A stretch of 64,000 bases of DNA from Bacteroidetes bacterium GWC2_46_850. Its GTDB lineage: Bacteria > Bacteroidota > Bacteroidia > Bacteroidales > Dysgonomonadaceae. Both the position numbers and the translations under genes were made by a program. Position 1 is the stretch's first letter, and every line of letters begins with the position of its first letter. Location of the stretch: the NCBI GenBank assembly GCA_001768325.1, contig MENQ01000012.1:165525-229524 (forward strand). Direction: 5' to 3'. The notes beneath the pieces were generated by a model. It made no database searches and was not told the origin of the DNA. It saw nothing but the letters and a program-made list of their open reading frames with translations. Shown here piece by piece: positions 34,912 to 43,586 of this stretch.

Positions 34912-36180
34912 CTATTCACTGAAGGGTGCAATAGCCAGGCCAGCTCCTACATCTTCGACGGGTATCTGCAATCTTTCCGACAGCGCGGTTAATTCCTGAA
35001 CAATCATCTCTGGCGTGGCATCGGGGTATTTTTCACATAGTAGGGCCAGGATGCCTGCCACATGCGGAGTGGCCATGCTGGTCCCTGAAATGGTGCGGTA
35101 CCTCGTCGGCATGGGCCAGGAAGAATAAATGGATACGCCCGGTGCCGCAATGTCAACCAGTCCGTTTTTGTTGATGGCCCGGTTGGAGAAATCAGCGATC
35201 TGAAGCGATGAATCAATGGCTCCCACTGCAAGGATGGAGGGACAGTCGGCGGGACTACCGACCGGACTGAACCTGTTTTGAGAGCGTCTGCTTTCATTTC
35301 CTGCTGCAGCTACGATGAGCGTCCCTTTTGAAAGTGCAAACTGAGCAGCTCTTTCGTAGGCAATATCGTAGCTTTGCCCCGGAAATACGCGCGATCCAAG
35401 TGACATGGAAAGTACGCGGCATCCCATGTTTGCCGCCCATGTCATTCCATCCAGGACCCAGGCCTGGGCCCCACTGCCGCGGTTGCTCAGCACTTTCCCC
35501 ACGTACATGTCCGCTCCGGTGGCCACGCCGTAACGTATACCCTGCGTGTCGGTATGGCCGCAGGCAATGCCAATGCAGTGTGTGCCATGTCCGTGCTGGT
35601 CCTCCACGGTCTCGTCGGGTACAAAGGAGAAAGTAGTCAGGTTTCTCTCTCCAAAGTCGGGATGGCGCGTGTCGAAGCCAGTATCCAGCACAGCAATTTT
35701 TACTCCTGCACCGGTATATGCCGATTCATCTGCCCGGATGGTCTCAATGCCCCATGCTAAACCTGTTACCACGTTGGCAGGTATCTCATCCGGGATATAA
35801 ACTACCTTCTCCGGCTCGATGATATAATCGGCATACGCATCATGCAATGTCTTCACCATATCGTCGTCGGCCGACAAAAGGGCAACACCCAATTCGTTAT
35901 AAAAAAGAGCATCCGCATCTTTTATCTTGCTTTCATGAATGGTTTCTTTCACAAAATCAGCCGTGTTGGCAACCGAAAGGCCCCATTTTGTTTCGAGCAG
36001 CTTGGTGGTTTTGGCCACATCCTTACTTCCCTCTTTGATAATCAGCAGATATCTCCCCGTGTGAAGCGGGTTCCCATCTGCTTCCTGCATTTGTGCCTGA
36101 TAGATCAACTCTTCTGAGAGGCTCTCCGCAGCGGTTTGATCAGGCAGGCTTCTTTTTTTTCCGAGTATGGGTGGTTTCAT
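34912..36180 (-). CDS. S8 subtilisin-like serine protease without signal peptide
   Basis: 422 residues. Catalytic triad complete: Asp166 (KIAVLDTGFD), His198 (DQHGHGTHC), Ser368 (SGTSMATPHVAG), with oxyanion Asn295 (AAAGNES). Residues 40-130 look like an N-terminal prodomain (GRYLLIIKEGSKDVAK ... GVALLSADDDMVKTL). The N-terminus MKPPILGKKRSLPDQ is polar, with no signal peptide or transmembrane helix, so the enzyme is probably cytoplasmic or exported by another route. It lies 66 bp after the FGIPR membrane protein and 7 bp before the small I9-like gene, which suggests a regulated protease unit. Substrate unknown. Confidence 0.88.
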   Translation of the reverse strand: MKPPILGKKRSLPDQTAAESLSEELIYQAQMQEADGNPLHTGRYLLIIKEGSKDVAKTTKLLETKWGLSVANTADFVKETIHESKIKDADALFYNELGVALLSADDDMVKTLHDAYADYIIEPEKVVYIPDEIPANVVTGLAWGIETIRADESAYTGAGVKIAVLDTGFDTRHPDFGERNLTTFSFVPDETVEDQHGHGTHCIGIACGHTDTQGIRYGVATGADMYVGKVLSNRGSGAQAWVLDGMTWAANMGCRVLSMSLGSRVFPGQSYDIAYERAAQFALSKGTLIVAAAGNESRRSQNRFSPVGSPADCPSILAVGAIDSSLQIADFSNRAINKNGLVDIAAPGVSIYSSWPMPTRYRTISGTSMATPHVAGILALLCEKYPDATPEMIVQELTALSERLQIPVEDVGAGLAIAPFSE

Positions 36181-36246
36181 TTTTTTAATTTTTAGTGTAC
36201 AAATCCTGTTTGGAACCCGTACCCGATCAGTCTCTGCCGGGGTAAC

Positions 36247-37074
36247 TCATGGCAATGAATGCAGAACATCTGCATTGACAATGCGCAGTGAGCCAATCCT
36301 CCGGTCCGGTCCTTCGGGGGTTTCGTCTACAATTCCTTTTGCACGCAGCACGTTTACAGCTGCTATCTCCCGGTAAGTCAACCGGCTAAGGGTGGTAAGC
36401 TGGTTGTTATGTGCCTTGATCTTCCTCAGTATATCGGTCTCATCCGCTGTCAGGAAAGCAGTTGTCTGGTCCGGCTCAGACTCTCCTGCCCGTTGTGCTA
36501 TCTGTTGGGCTCCCTCACGCCATATGGCAATCTCTGCCCTTTTGATGCTGTTTTCCTCCATGATGGAGAAAAGGTTGGGCAGAAACAAACGGGTATAGTA
36601 ATAACCGCTTGTAAAACCGGTAATAAAAAAATAGATCAGCAGCGAGGTGATGACTGTTCCGGCAAAATTGCAATTCATTGTGTTGCAGTTGCTGTTTGCG
36701 AGAATATTGTCGGCAATGCTTTGCAGGTAACCGGGAATCTTTGTCAGTTGTGTGAGCGTAACACCGATGATGATTTTTGTCAGCCAGTCAGATACATCTT
36801 CCAGATTTGTGTTGGGCATATACTTCGTGGTGCGCCCACCATCTCCCCGGGGATCATAGTTTCGGTTCAACCGGGGTATGCCGAAGAGAAAACCAAAGAG
36901 TGTACCCACCAGCAATGATGCCAATGAGAGGATAAGCAACAGGCCAAAGAAGTCCCAGTAACTCCGGGATACAGCCGCTCCGGCAAAGCAGGCCCCTATG
37001 CCGGCGACCACGATAGACAAAGGCCACAAATGAACCGGCTGGAAAATGTCAGGCTGAGCATTCTTGTCGATCAT
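36247..37074 (-). CDS. Membrane protein with GFLFGIPR / NTNLEDVSDWLTKI motifs
   Basis: 275 residues. Transmembrane helices at about 18-36, 42-66 and 136-160. The stretch GTLFGFLFGIPR (57-68), then a short cytoplasmic loop and NTNLEDVSDWLTKIIIGVTLTQL (88-110), is a recurrent motif set in membrane proteins that accompany predicted signalling or conflict modules. The last 100 residues are soluble and helical (EAGESEPDQTTAFLTADETDILRKI). It is the first gene of a three-gene run with the subtilase and the I9-like protein. A sensor or anchor role for the protease is inferred. The 318-bp divergent space upstream holds a CCTGC-AAA-GCAGG hairpin at about 37152-37166 and the DUF5063 promoter. Confidence 0.6.
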   Translation of the reverse strand: MIDKNAQPDIFQPVHLWPLSIVVAGIGACFAGAAVSRSYWDFFGLLLILSLASLLVGTLFGFLFGIPRLNRNYDPRGDGGRTTKYMPNTNLEDVSDWLTKIIIGVTLTQLTKIPGYLQSIADNILANSNCNTMNCNFAGTVITSLLIYFFITGFTSGYYYTRLFLPNLFSIMEENSIKRAEIAIWREGAQQIAQRAGESEPDQTTAFLTADETDILRKIKAHNNQLTTLSRLTYREIAAVNVLRAKGIVDETPEGPDRRIGSLRIVNADVLHSLP

Positions 37075-37365
37075 CGTTTTTCAATCAGGATTGTTTCACT
37101 TCCCTTTTGCCGCGGACAGACGTGAAGCCTGTTTTACCGGGCAAATTCAAATCCTGCAAAGCAGGCAAGCCAGAACCGCTACAGCTTCAGAATTGCTGTG
37201 CAGCAGATTACGTCACATATGCCATGCAAGTTAGACGAATCTTTTGAAACAAACAACTTTCCCGGGAAATTTTTTATGACAGATACCTTTCTAATGAAGA
37301 AGTGGTGACCCCTTGATAAGGGTCCGATTGAAACAGAACCCTTTCCGTGTACAAAATAAATTCCG

Positions 37366-37373
37366 TACATTTG
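37366..37373 (+). promoter_or_regulatory. Candidate -7 box before DUF5063 gene
   Basis: TACATTTG (37366-37373), the Bacteroidota TAnnTTTG form, 19 bp before the ATG at 37393. No clear -33 TTTG is seen at the ideal distance. Confidence 0.5.
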
Positions 37374-37392
37374 CGGATAGAAATAAACAGGT

Positions 37393-37965
37393 ATGTTAAA
37401 CAAAAGCAACGATTCACCCATTTATTTGCCGGCGGTGCTGGATTTTGTCACCATCGCAGTGGAAATTTCCTCTTTTCTTGAGAGTGATGAAACGATCTCG
37501 CGAGACGAATGGATCGACAGAATATTGAAGATGCTTCCCCTGTTATACGTGAAAGCTTCTCTTCTGCCTGAGACCTTCCCGTTGGACGATGAACCGCCCG
37601 CTACTTTTGTGCGGGAGGAAGATTACGTGCGTGTGTCGGCTCGCATTGCTGCCATCATGGGTGATGAAGATATTTATCTGGATGTGTTTGTGGATGACAT
37701 GAAATACAGCGATACGCCGGTACGGGCGACCGTGTCTGAGAATATCGCCGATATCTACCAGGATATTAGAAATTTTGTCTCGGTATATCAGTTTGAACTG
37801 ACCGGACAGATGCAGGATGCAATCTTTATCTGTAAAGAGAATTTTCTGCTGTACTGGGGTCAGAAGCTTGTGAATGTGCTGCGTCCGCTACACGCACTTA
37901 AAAGCCGCGATACCGGAAAAGAAGGAGAAGAAGAGGATTTAAACGAAGATGATTTGTGGGATTAA
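37393..37965 (+). CDS. DUF5063 family protein
   Basis: 190 residues, soluble and mostly helical. Family-like features are the N-terminal VLDFVTIAVEISSFLE, MLPLLYVKASLLPE, the central YVRVSARIAAIMGDEDIYLDVF and the acidic C-terminus (KEGEEEDLNEDDLWD). Function unknown. It is coupled by a 10-bp overlap to the exonuclease gene and, through that, to an RlmI-like methyltransferase, so a role in RNA metabolism is possible. Confidence 0.8.
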   Translation: MLNKSNDSPIYLPAVLDFVTIAVEISSFLESDETISRDEWIDRILKMLPLLYVKASLLPETFPLDDEPPATFVREEDYVRVSARIAAIMGDEDIYLDVFVDDMKYSDTPVRATVSENIADIYQDIRNFVSVYQFELTGQMQDAIFICKENFLLYWGQKLVNVLRPLHALKSRDTGKEGEEEDLNEDDLWD

Positions 37966-38531
37966 AAATTACGAAAGAACAAATAGCAGAGTTGCCGGTA
38001 GAAAAGTTCAACGGTAAGATTGTGGTGATAGATCATGAAGAGGAGATGCCGGATGCCCTGCATTACCTCTCTTCACAGCCGGCCCTGGGGTTTGACACCG
38101 AGACGAAGCCGGCTTTCAAGAGAGGACAGCTACACAAGGTGGCTTTGTTGCAGCTTGCCACTGAAGATGCCTGTTTCCTTTTTCGCCTGAACAAGATAGG
38201 ATATCCTGACCAACTGGAGTCAATCATGGTCAATCCCGATATACAGAAGATAGGCCTTTCGCTGCGTGACGATTTTGCCGCCATTCACAAACGTTCTGTC
38301 CGTAGCCCGGAAAATTTTATCGACCTGCAGCTCTTTGTGGATAAGTTTGGCATTGAAGACAACAGCCTGCAAAAAATTTACGCGATCCTCTTCGGGAAAA
38401 AAATTTCCAAGAGTCAGCGTCTCTCAAACTGGGAGGCACCCCTGCTCACCCCTGCGCAACAGTCTTACGCAGCCATCGATGCCTGGGCATGCCTGCGTAT
38501 TTATAATCATTTAACCAAAGGTTTCCGATGA
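37956..38531 (+). CDS. DEDDy 3'-5' exonuclease (RNase D-like domain)
   Basis: 191 residues with a GTG start inside the end of the DUF5063 gene. A single DEDD exonuclease domain: Exo I FDTET (Asp47, Glu49), Exo II LSLRDD (Asp105/106), Exo III YAAIDAWA (Tyr171, Asp175), which is the DEDDy type. It lacks the HRDC domains of RNase D, so it is a stand-alone exonuclease like those annotated as 3'-5' exonuclease domain proteins in Bacteroidota. RNA or DNA substrate is unknown. Its stop overlaps the next start (ATGA). Confidence 0.9.
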   Translation: MGLKITKEQIAELPVEKFNGKIVVIDHEEEMPDALHYLSSQPALGFDTETKPAFKRGQLHKVALLQLATEDACFLFRLNKIGYPDQLESIMVNPDIQKIGLSLRDDFAAIHKRSVRSPENFIDLQLFVDKFGIEDNSLQKIYAILFGKKISKSQRLSNWEAPLLTPAQQSYAAIDAWACLRIYNHLTKGFR

Positions 38532-39721
38532 ACGAACAGAACGTAATTATGTTGCGCCCCGGGAAAGAAGAGTCCTTGAAACGGTTTCACCCCTGGGTTT
38601 TCTCAGGAGCCATTGCCCGCAAACCCGATCTGCTCGCGGAGGGCGATGTGGTGCGCGTGGTTGCTTCAAACGGTAACTTTCTGGGTGTGGGTCATTATCA
38701 GATTGGCAGCATTGCCGTGCGCATCCTCTCTTTTCACGACGTGCCGGTGGATACCGCATTCTACGCCACCATTATTGAGCAGGCGTACCGTCTGCGGCAG
38801 ACATTGCAGCTCATACGCCCCGATAACAATACCTTCAGGCTGGTTCACGGAGAGGGTGATCATCTTCCCGGACTCATTGTGGATATATATGGCGGTACAG
38901 CCGTAATACAGGCTCATTCGGTGGGAATGCATAAAGACCTGAACCTGATTGTGGCGGCATTGAAACAGGTGCTGCCGGAAGATTTGGCGGAACATGTTTT
39001 CTATAAATCGGAAGGGACATTGCCCTATAAAGCGGATATCAATGCCGTGGATACCTACCTTTTGGGAGGAGAACAGGTGCAGGATGTCGCGCTGGAAAAC
39101 GGATTAAAATTTCATATCGACTGGCTCAAGGGGCAGAAGACGGGCTTTTTTATCGATCAGCGGGATAACCGCACGCTGCTCGAGCAATATGCCGAAGGGC
39201 GACATGTGTTGAACATGTTTTGCTATACAGGCGGATTTTCGGTGTATGCCCTGCGTGGCGGCGCAGCATCGGTAGACTCGGTGGATAGCTCTCCCAAAGC
39301 GGTGACGCTGACCGACAGGAATGTTACGCTGAATTTTGGTGAAGAACCAAGACACAACGCCGTGGCTGACGATGCTTTTAAGTTTCTCAAACAAGTGCCG
39401 GGAAGTAAATACGACCTCATCGTACTCGACCCGCCCGCATTTGCCAAACATCGTGGCGCCATTAATAATGCATTGCAGGGATATAAGAAGCTCAACCTTT
39501 CTGCCATGGAGAAGTTGGCTCCCGGGGGACTTCTTTTCACCTTCTCCTGCTCGCAGGCGATTACAAGGGATCAGTTCAGACTAGCCGTCTTCAGCGCTGC
39601 CGCCATTTCCGGACGACGGGTGAGGATCCTGCATCAGCTGACTCAGCCAGCCGATCATCCGGTCAACATATATCATCCGGAGGGAGAATACCTGAAAGGA
39701 TTGGTATTGTGGGTAGAATAA
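38528..39721 (+). CDS. RlmI-like class I SAM-dependent rRNA methyltransferase
   Basis: 397 residues. N-terminal PUA domain (about 5-75: RPGKEESLKRFHPWVFSGAI, GDVVRVV, FLGVGHYQ), a central part with RLVHGEGDHLPGLIVDIY, then the Rossmann methyltransferase: KTGFFIDQRDNR, SAM loop VLNMFCYTGGFSVYA, VDSVDSS, and DPPAFAK. This is the RlmI/RlmK-type layout that methylates 23S rRNA cytosine (m5C1962 in Escherichia coli). Translationally coupled to the exonuclease gene. Confidence 0.9.
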   Translation: MNEQNVIMLRPGKEESLKRFHPWVFSGAIARKPDLLAEGDVVRVVASNGNFLGVGHYQIGSIAVRILSFHDVPVDTAFYATIIEQAYRLRQTLQLIRPDNNTFRLVHGEGDHLPGLIVDIYGGTAVIQAHSVGMHKDLNLIVAALKQVLPEDLAEHVFYKSEGTLPYKADINAVDTYLLGGEQVQDVALENGLKFHIDWLKGQKTGFFIDQRDNRTLLEQYAEGRHVLNMFCYTGGFSVYALRGGAASVDSVDSSPKAVTLTDRNVTLNFGEEPRHNAVADDAFKFLKQVPGSKYDLIVLDPPAFAKHRGAINNALQGYKKLNLSAMEKLAPGGLLFTFSCSQAITRDQFRLAVFSAAAISGRRVRILHQLTQPADHPVNIYHPEGEYLKGLVLWVE

Positions 39722-39826
39722 CCGATAAACATGTGTAAAACTGTTTAAAGCGTTCCTTTTTAGTTAAATAGTGTAAAATATTGAATTTTTCTGCTTGAAA
39801 GTTATGTTTTATAACACAAAAACGCT

Positions 39827-39834
39827 TATATTTG
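39827..39834 (+). promoter_or_regulatory. -7 box of candidate small RNA / GSCFA operon
   Basis: TATATTTG (39827-39834), matching TAnnTTTG. A transcript would start near 39841. The 319-bp space 39722-40040 contains nothing else coding on the plus strand. Confidence 0.6.
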
Positions 39835-39840
39835 CAACGT

Positions 39841-39909
39841 GTTTTTCATGGTATTAGATTTAAGGTTAACAATGAAGATTGGTTGTCGTGAGACAACCTT
39901 TCCTTTTTT
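39841..39909 (+). ncRNA. Candidate ~70-nt small RNA or attenuated leader
   Basis: Starts just after the -7 box and ends in a strong intrinsic terminator: GGTTGTC (39881-39887), GTGA tetraloop of GNRA type, GACAACC (39892-39898), then TTTCCTTTTTT. The intervening segment (GGTATTAGATTTAAGGTTAAC) contains no ORF. The transcript would stop 130 bp short of the GSCFA start, so it is either an independent small RNA or a termination-controlled leader for GSCFA-murF-alr. No known RNA family could be assigned by eye. Confidence 0.5.
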
Positions 39910-40040
39910 ATAGCCGATTCATTCCTGTACAGTTATTTCATTCATTATCTTCTACTCTTTTTATTTTCACAAATTATAATGTGTGGATTTGTGACGAATG
40001 GTCGCTTTATTGTTATTTTTGTACTGAAACTGAAATAAGA

Positions 40041-41021
40041 ATGGATTTCCGCACTATCATACAGATTCCCCGATCGGATATACCCGTCACGCATTCTTCC
40101 CGGATTTTGCTGCTGGGATCCTGTTTCTCCACCCATATGGGGCAACAGCTTTTGCAGCACAAGTTCAGGATAGACATGAATCCGTTTGGTATCCTGTATA
40201 ACCCGTTTTCTATTTCCCGGGCCATCGGCAGATTATTGAAAGCCATACCCTTTTCGGAAGCTGACCTTGTATATCACAATGGGTTGTATCACAGTCTAAT
40301 GCACCATGGCGATTTTTCTGATGTCGATGTTCATACATGTCTGCAAAAGATAAATGACCGCTTTGAGCATGCGGCTGGCAAAATACGGCACATTACACAT
40401 TTTTTCATTACTTTCGGCACAGCTCGTGCCTACCGTTGGGGAGAAAGCGGAGATATCGTCGGAAACTGTCATCAGATTCCTGCGGACCGGTTTATCCCGG
40501 TACGTTTGTCAGTAGAGAAAATTGTGGAAGAGTGGATATCTGTGATTGTTTCCATCAAAAAGGAAAACCCCCATGCCCGGTTTCTGTTCACCGTGAGTCC
40601 TGTTCGTCACTGGAAGGAAGGAGCTCATGAAAATCAACTGAATAAATCGATTCTCCATCTGGCCATCGATACTTTGCAACAATACTTTCCCGATGAGGTG
40701 CGTTATTTTCCCGCATATGAGCTGATGATGGACGAATTGCGCGATTACCGCTTTTATGGGAACGACATGATGCATCCGTCGTCCCAGGCAACAGCATACA
40801 TATGGGAACGATTTTCAGAAACCTTTTTCCTGGAAGAGACGAGAAGTATCAATGCCGAATGGGCTCAAATAAGAAATGGACTCGATCATCGGCCGCTACA
40901 TCCCGAATCTGCGTCATTTGCAGCTTTCAAAGCAGCACTATCCCATAAACTCGAAGTATTTGCTGCACGAAATCCGGAGATATCGTGTGAAGAGGAGAGA
41001 AATCTTCTGCAATCCAAATAA
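40041..41021 (+). CDS. GSCFA domain protein
   Basis: 326 residues from the ATG at 40041; the frame is open farther up, but that part crosses the promoter and small-RNA segment and looks non-coding. The name-giving LLGSCFSTHMG occurs at about residue 25, followed by NPFGILYNPFSI, HNGLYHSLMHHGDF, ITFGTARAY, FTVSPVRHW and GNDMMHPS, an SGNH-like arrangement with Ser/Cys and late Asp/His blocks. GSCFA proteins are presumed SGNH-type hydrolases; in Bacteroidales they often precede murF-alr as here, which suggests cell-envelope work. The substrate is unknown. Confidence 0.87.
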   Translation: MDFRTIIQIPRSDIPVTHSSRILLLGSCFSTHMGQQLLQHKFRIDMNPFGILYNPFSISRAIGRLLKAIPFSEADLVYHNGLYHSLMHHGDFSDVDVHTCLQKINDRFEHAAGKIRHITHFFITFGTARAYRWGESGDIVGNCHQIPADRFIPVRLSVEKIVEEWISVIVSIKKENPHARFLFTVSPVRHWKEGAHENQLNKSILHLAIDTLQQYFPDEVRYFPAYELMMDELRDYRFYGNDMMHPSSQATAYIWERFSETFFLEETRSINAEWAQIRNGLDHRPLHPESASFAAFKAALSHKLEVFAARNPEISCEEERNLLQSK

Positions 41022-41029
41022 AGTAAATT

Positions 41030-43498
41030 ATGACGTATACCATTCAACAAATAGCATCTATCCTGGGTATTAAACCGGAGAAAATGCATCCTGCCCAAAT
41101 AAGTACACTGCTTACCGACAGTCGTAAGCTGATGTATCCAGCAGAAACACTCTTTTTTGCACTCGAAACCAAAAATAACGATGCGCATGCTTTTGTGAGC
41201 GAACTATATGCACTGGGTGTCCGCAATTTTGTGGTCACCAAAATGATGCCTGACTGGGAGCAATTCAGTAATACCAACTTTCTGAAAGTAAAGAACAGTC
41301 TTTTCGCGCTGCAAAAAATTGCAGCCCATCACAGAGCAAAATTCGATATTCCGGTAATCGGTATCACCGGAAGTAACGGAAAAACAATCGTGAAGGAGTG
41401 GCTTTATCAGCTTTTGGATAAGGATTATAACATTGTTCGTTCGCCCCGGAGCTACAACTCACAAATAGGTGTGCCTTTATCGGTATGGCAACTCGACGAG
41501 CAGTCTGAACTGGGGATTTTTGAAGCCGGCATCTCTATGCCCGATGAGATGGAATATCTGGAGCCTGTGATCAGGCCGACCATCGGCGTACTGACAAAAA
41601 TTGGGGAAGCACACCAGGAAAATTTCACTTCGCTGCAACAGAAATGCCTGGAGAAGCTGGAGCTGTTTGTCAATTGCAATGTCTTCATTTACGATGAGGA
41701 TAACGATCTGGTCTCAGGCTGCGTGGACATGATGGTCCTTTCCCAGAAAGCTTTTTCATGGTCCAGAAAAAATAGCGATGCACACCTGTTTATCTCCGGC
41801 ATCGAAAAAATGGAAAGCAGCACCACCATCCGCTATTCGTTTCTCGATTTTGAATATTCCATCGTGATTCCTTTTACCGATGAGGCTTCCATCGAAAATG
41901 CCGTCAGTTGTCTGGCGGTGGCGCTCTATTTGCATATACCCCCCTCGGATATTTCTGAGCGGATGATGCAGCTGGAGCCGGTAGCCATGCGTCTGGATGT
42001 GCGACGAGGAAAAAATGACTCCCTGATCATCAATGATACCTACAATTCGGATATCAATTCCATCAAGATTGCGCTTGATTTTCAGCAACAGCGCCGTATG
42101 GACCGTCCGTTAAAAAAGACAATCATCCTGTCTGACATCCTTCAAACGGGAATGTCTCCGCGTTCTCTTTACAAGAAGGTGGCCGATATGGTGGAACAAA
42201 GCGGTTTGGAAAAAATTATTGGTATCGGACAGGATATATCGGCCAATGCCGGTGTTTTTAATATCGGAGAAAAGTCGTTTTATCATTCCACAGAAGAATT
42301 TATCCGGTCGGGCGACTGGAAGAATATGCATGAAGAGCTGGTTTTGTTGAAAGGAGCCCGCAAGTATCATTTCGAGCAGATCAGCCTCCTTTTGGAGGAG
42401 CGTATCCATGAAACGGTGATGGAAGTAGATCTCGATGCGGTCGTGCATAACTTTAACTTCTACAAATCGCGGGTAGAACCCAATATGAAGCTGGTATGCA
42501 TGGTGAAAGCCAACGGATATGGTGCCGGAGCTGCAGAGATTGCCAAAACATTGCAGTACCACCGCTGCGATTATCTGGCTGTGGCGGTAGCCGAAGAGGG
42601 TATGATGCTGCGGAAGGAGGGTATCTCCCTGCCGGTGATTGTCCTCAATCCCGAAGTGAATGGTTTCGAAGAACTCTTTTCAAATGACTTGGAACCTGAG
42701 GTTTATAACTTCCGCATTCTTGCAGCTTTTATCAAAGAAGCCGAGAGAAGAGGCATTACCCACTATCCGGTGCATCTGAAGATAGACTCAGGTATGCACA
42801 GACTGGGCTTTCTTCCCGAACAGATACCGGAGCTGGTGCAAATTCTAAAATCACAAAAGGGATTGAAGGTGCACTCTGTATTCTCTCATCTTTCGGCCAG
42901 TGAAAGTTGGCTCTTCGATGAATTTACCCATCAGCAGATGGATACATTCAAGCAAGCTGCCGGTGAAATAGAAGAAGGCCTGCAACACAGTGTCTATAAG
43001 CATATTTTGAATTCAGCAGGAATGGAACGTTTTCCCGGAACACACTGGGATATGGCCCGGCTGGGTATCGGACTTTATGGTGTAAGCGCCAGTGGTCTGA
43101 AGGGATTAAAAAATGTCTGCACACTCAAAACTACCATATTGCAAATAAAACAGGTTTCCTCAAATGAGACGGTTGGCTATGGACGCAAAGAAAAACTGGA
43201 ACGCGATACACAAATTGCCACAATCCGTTTTGGATACGCTGATGGCCTAGACAGGCAGTTCGGTAACAGAAAGGGTAGGGTACTCATTAACGGGCACTAT
43301 GCACCCATCGTGGGAAATGTGTGCATGGACCTCTGCATGGTGGATGTAACCGATATACCCGCCAGGGAAGGAGATACGGTCGTCATTTTTGGTGAAGGAC
43401 TCTCGGTGGTTGATCTGGCAGAAAGTATTGGTACCATTCCCTATGAAATACTTACCTCCATCTCACCCCGGGTGAAACGCGTATACATAAAGGAATAA
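41030..43498 (+). CDS. murF-alr: Bifunctional MurF ligase / alanine racemase
   Basis: 822 residues. MurF half (about 1-455): N-terminal domain, ATP loop ITGSNGKT (114-119), YNSQIGVPLSVW, GEAHQENF, and C-terminal NDTYNSDINSIKIAL. Alanine racemase half (about 458-822): EVDLDAVVHNFNFYKSRV, PLP lysine Lys493 in MVKANGYGAG, LKIDSGMHRLGF, NSAGMERFPG, RLGIGLYG, and YADGLDRQFGN with GNVCMDLCMVDV. The fusion supplies D-alanine and adds D-Ala-D-Ala to UDP-MurNAc-tripeptide, a known arrangement in Bacteroidales. It starts 8 bp after GSCFA and ends at a bidirectional terminator. Confidence 0.97.
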   Translation: MTYTIQQIASILGIKPEKMHPAQISTLLTDSRKLMYPAETLFFALETKNNDAHAFVSELYALGVRNFVVTKMMPDWEQFSNTNFLKVKNSLFALQKIAAHHRAKFDIPVIGITGSNGKTIVKEWLYQLLDKDYNIVRSPRSYNSQIGVPLSVWQLDEQSELGIFEAGISMPDEMEYLEPVIRPTIGVLTKIGEAHQENFTSLQQKCLEKLELFVNCNVFIYDEDNDLVSGCVDMMVLSQKAFSWSRKNSDAHLFISGIEKMESSTTIRYSFLDFEYSIVIPFTDEASIENAVSCLAVALYLHIPPSDISERMMQLEPVAMRLDVRRGKNDSLIINDTYNSDINSIKIALDFQQQRRMDRPLKKTIILSDILQTGMSPRSLYKKVADMVEQSGLEKIIGIGQDISANAGVFNIGEKSFYHSTEEFIRSGDWKNMHEELVLLKGARKYHFEQISLLLEERIHETVMEVDLDAVVHNFNFYKSRVEPNMKLVCMVKANGYGAGAAEIAKTLQYHRCDYLAVAVAEEGMMLRKEGISLPVIVLNPEVNGFEELFSNDLEPEVYNFRILAAFIKEAERRGITHYPVHLKIDSGMHRLGFLPEQIPELVQILKSQKGLKVHSVFSHLSASESWLFDEFTHQQMDTFKQAAGEIEEGLQHSVYKHILNSAGMERFPGTHWDMARLGIGLYGVSASGLKGLKNVCTLKTTILQIKQVSSNETVGYGRKEKLERDTQIATIRFGYADGLDRQFGNRKGRVLINGHYAPIVGNVCMDLCMVDVTDIPAREGDTVVIFGEGLSVVDLAESIGTIPYEILTSISPRVKRVYIKE

Positions 43499-43532
43499 CC
43501 GCCCGAAAGCCGGACGCAAGCAATAAGATAAA

Positions 43533-43568
43533 AAAAATATCCCGATTCCATCGAATCGGGATATTTTT
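43533..43568. terminator. Bidirectional intrinsic terminator
   Basis: A perfect 15-bp stem (43533-43547 with 43554-43568) around a CCATCG loop, with A-run and T-run arms. It separates the converging murF-alr (plus) and OmpA (minus) genes and should stop both transcripts. Confidence 0.9.
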
Positions 43569-43586
43569 AGTTATGTCTTGTTGTGA

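Noticed and set aside
37179..37421. 80-codon minus-strand frame between the FGIPR protein and DUF5063 genes
   Set aside because: It covers the DUF5063 promoter and start, has low-complexity composition and no recognisable domain.
39879..40040. N-terminal extension of the GSCFA protein by 54 codons
   Set aside because: It would start within the terminator hairpin region of the candidate RNA; the extension is aromatic/hydrophobic and unlike GSCFA relatives, which begin near MDFRT.
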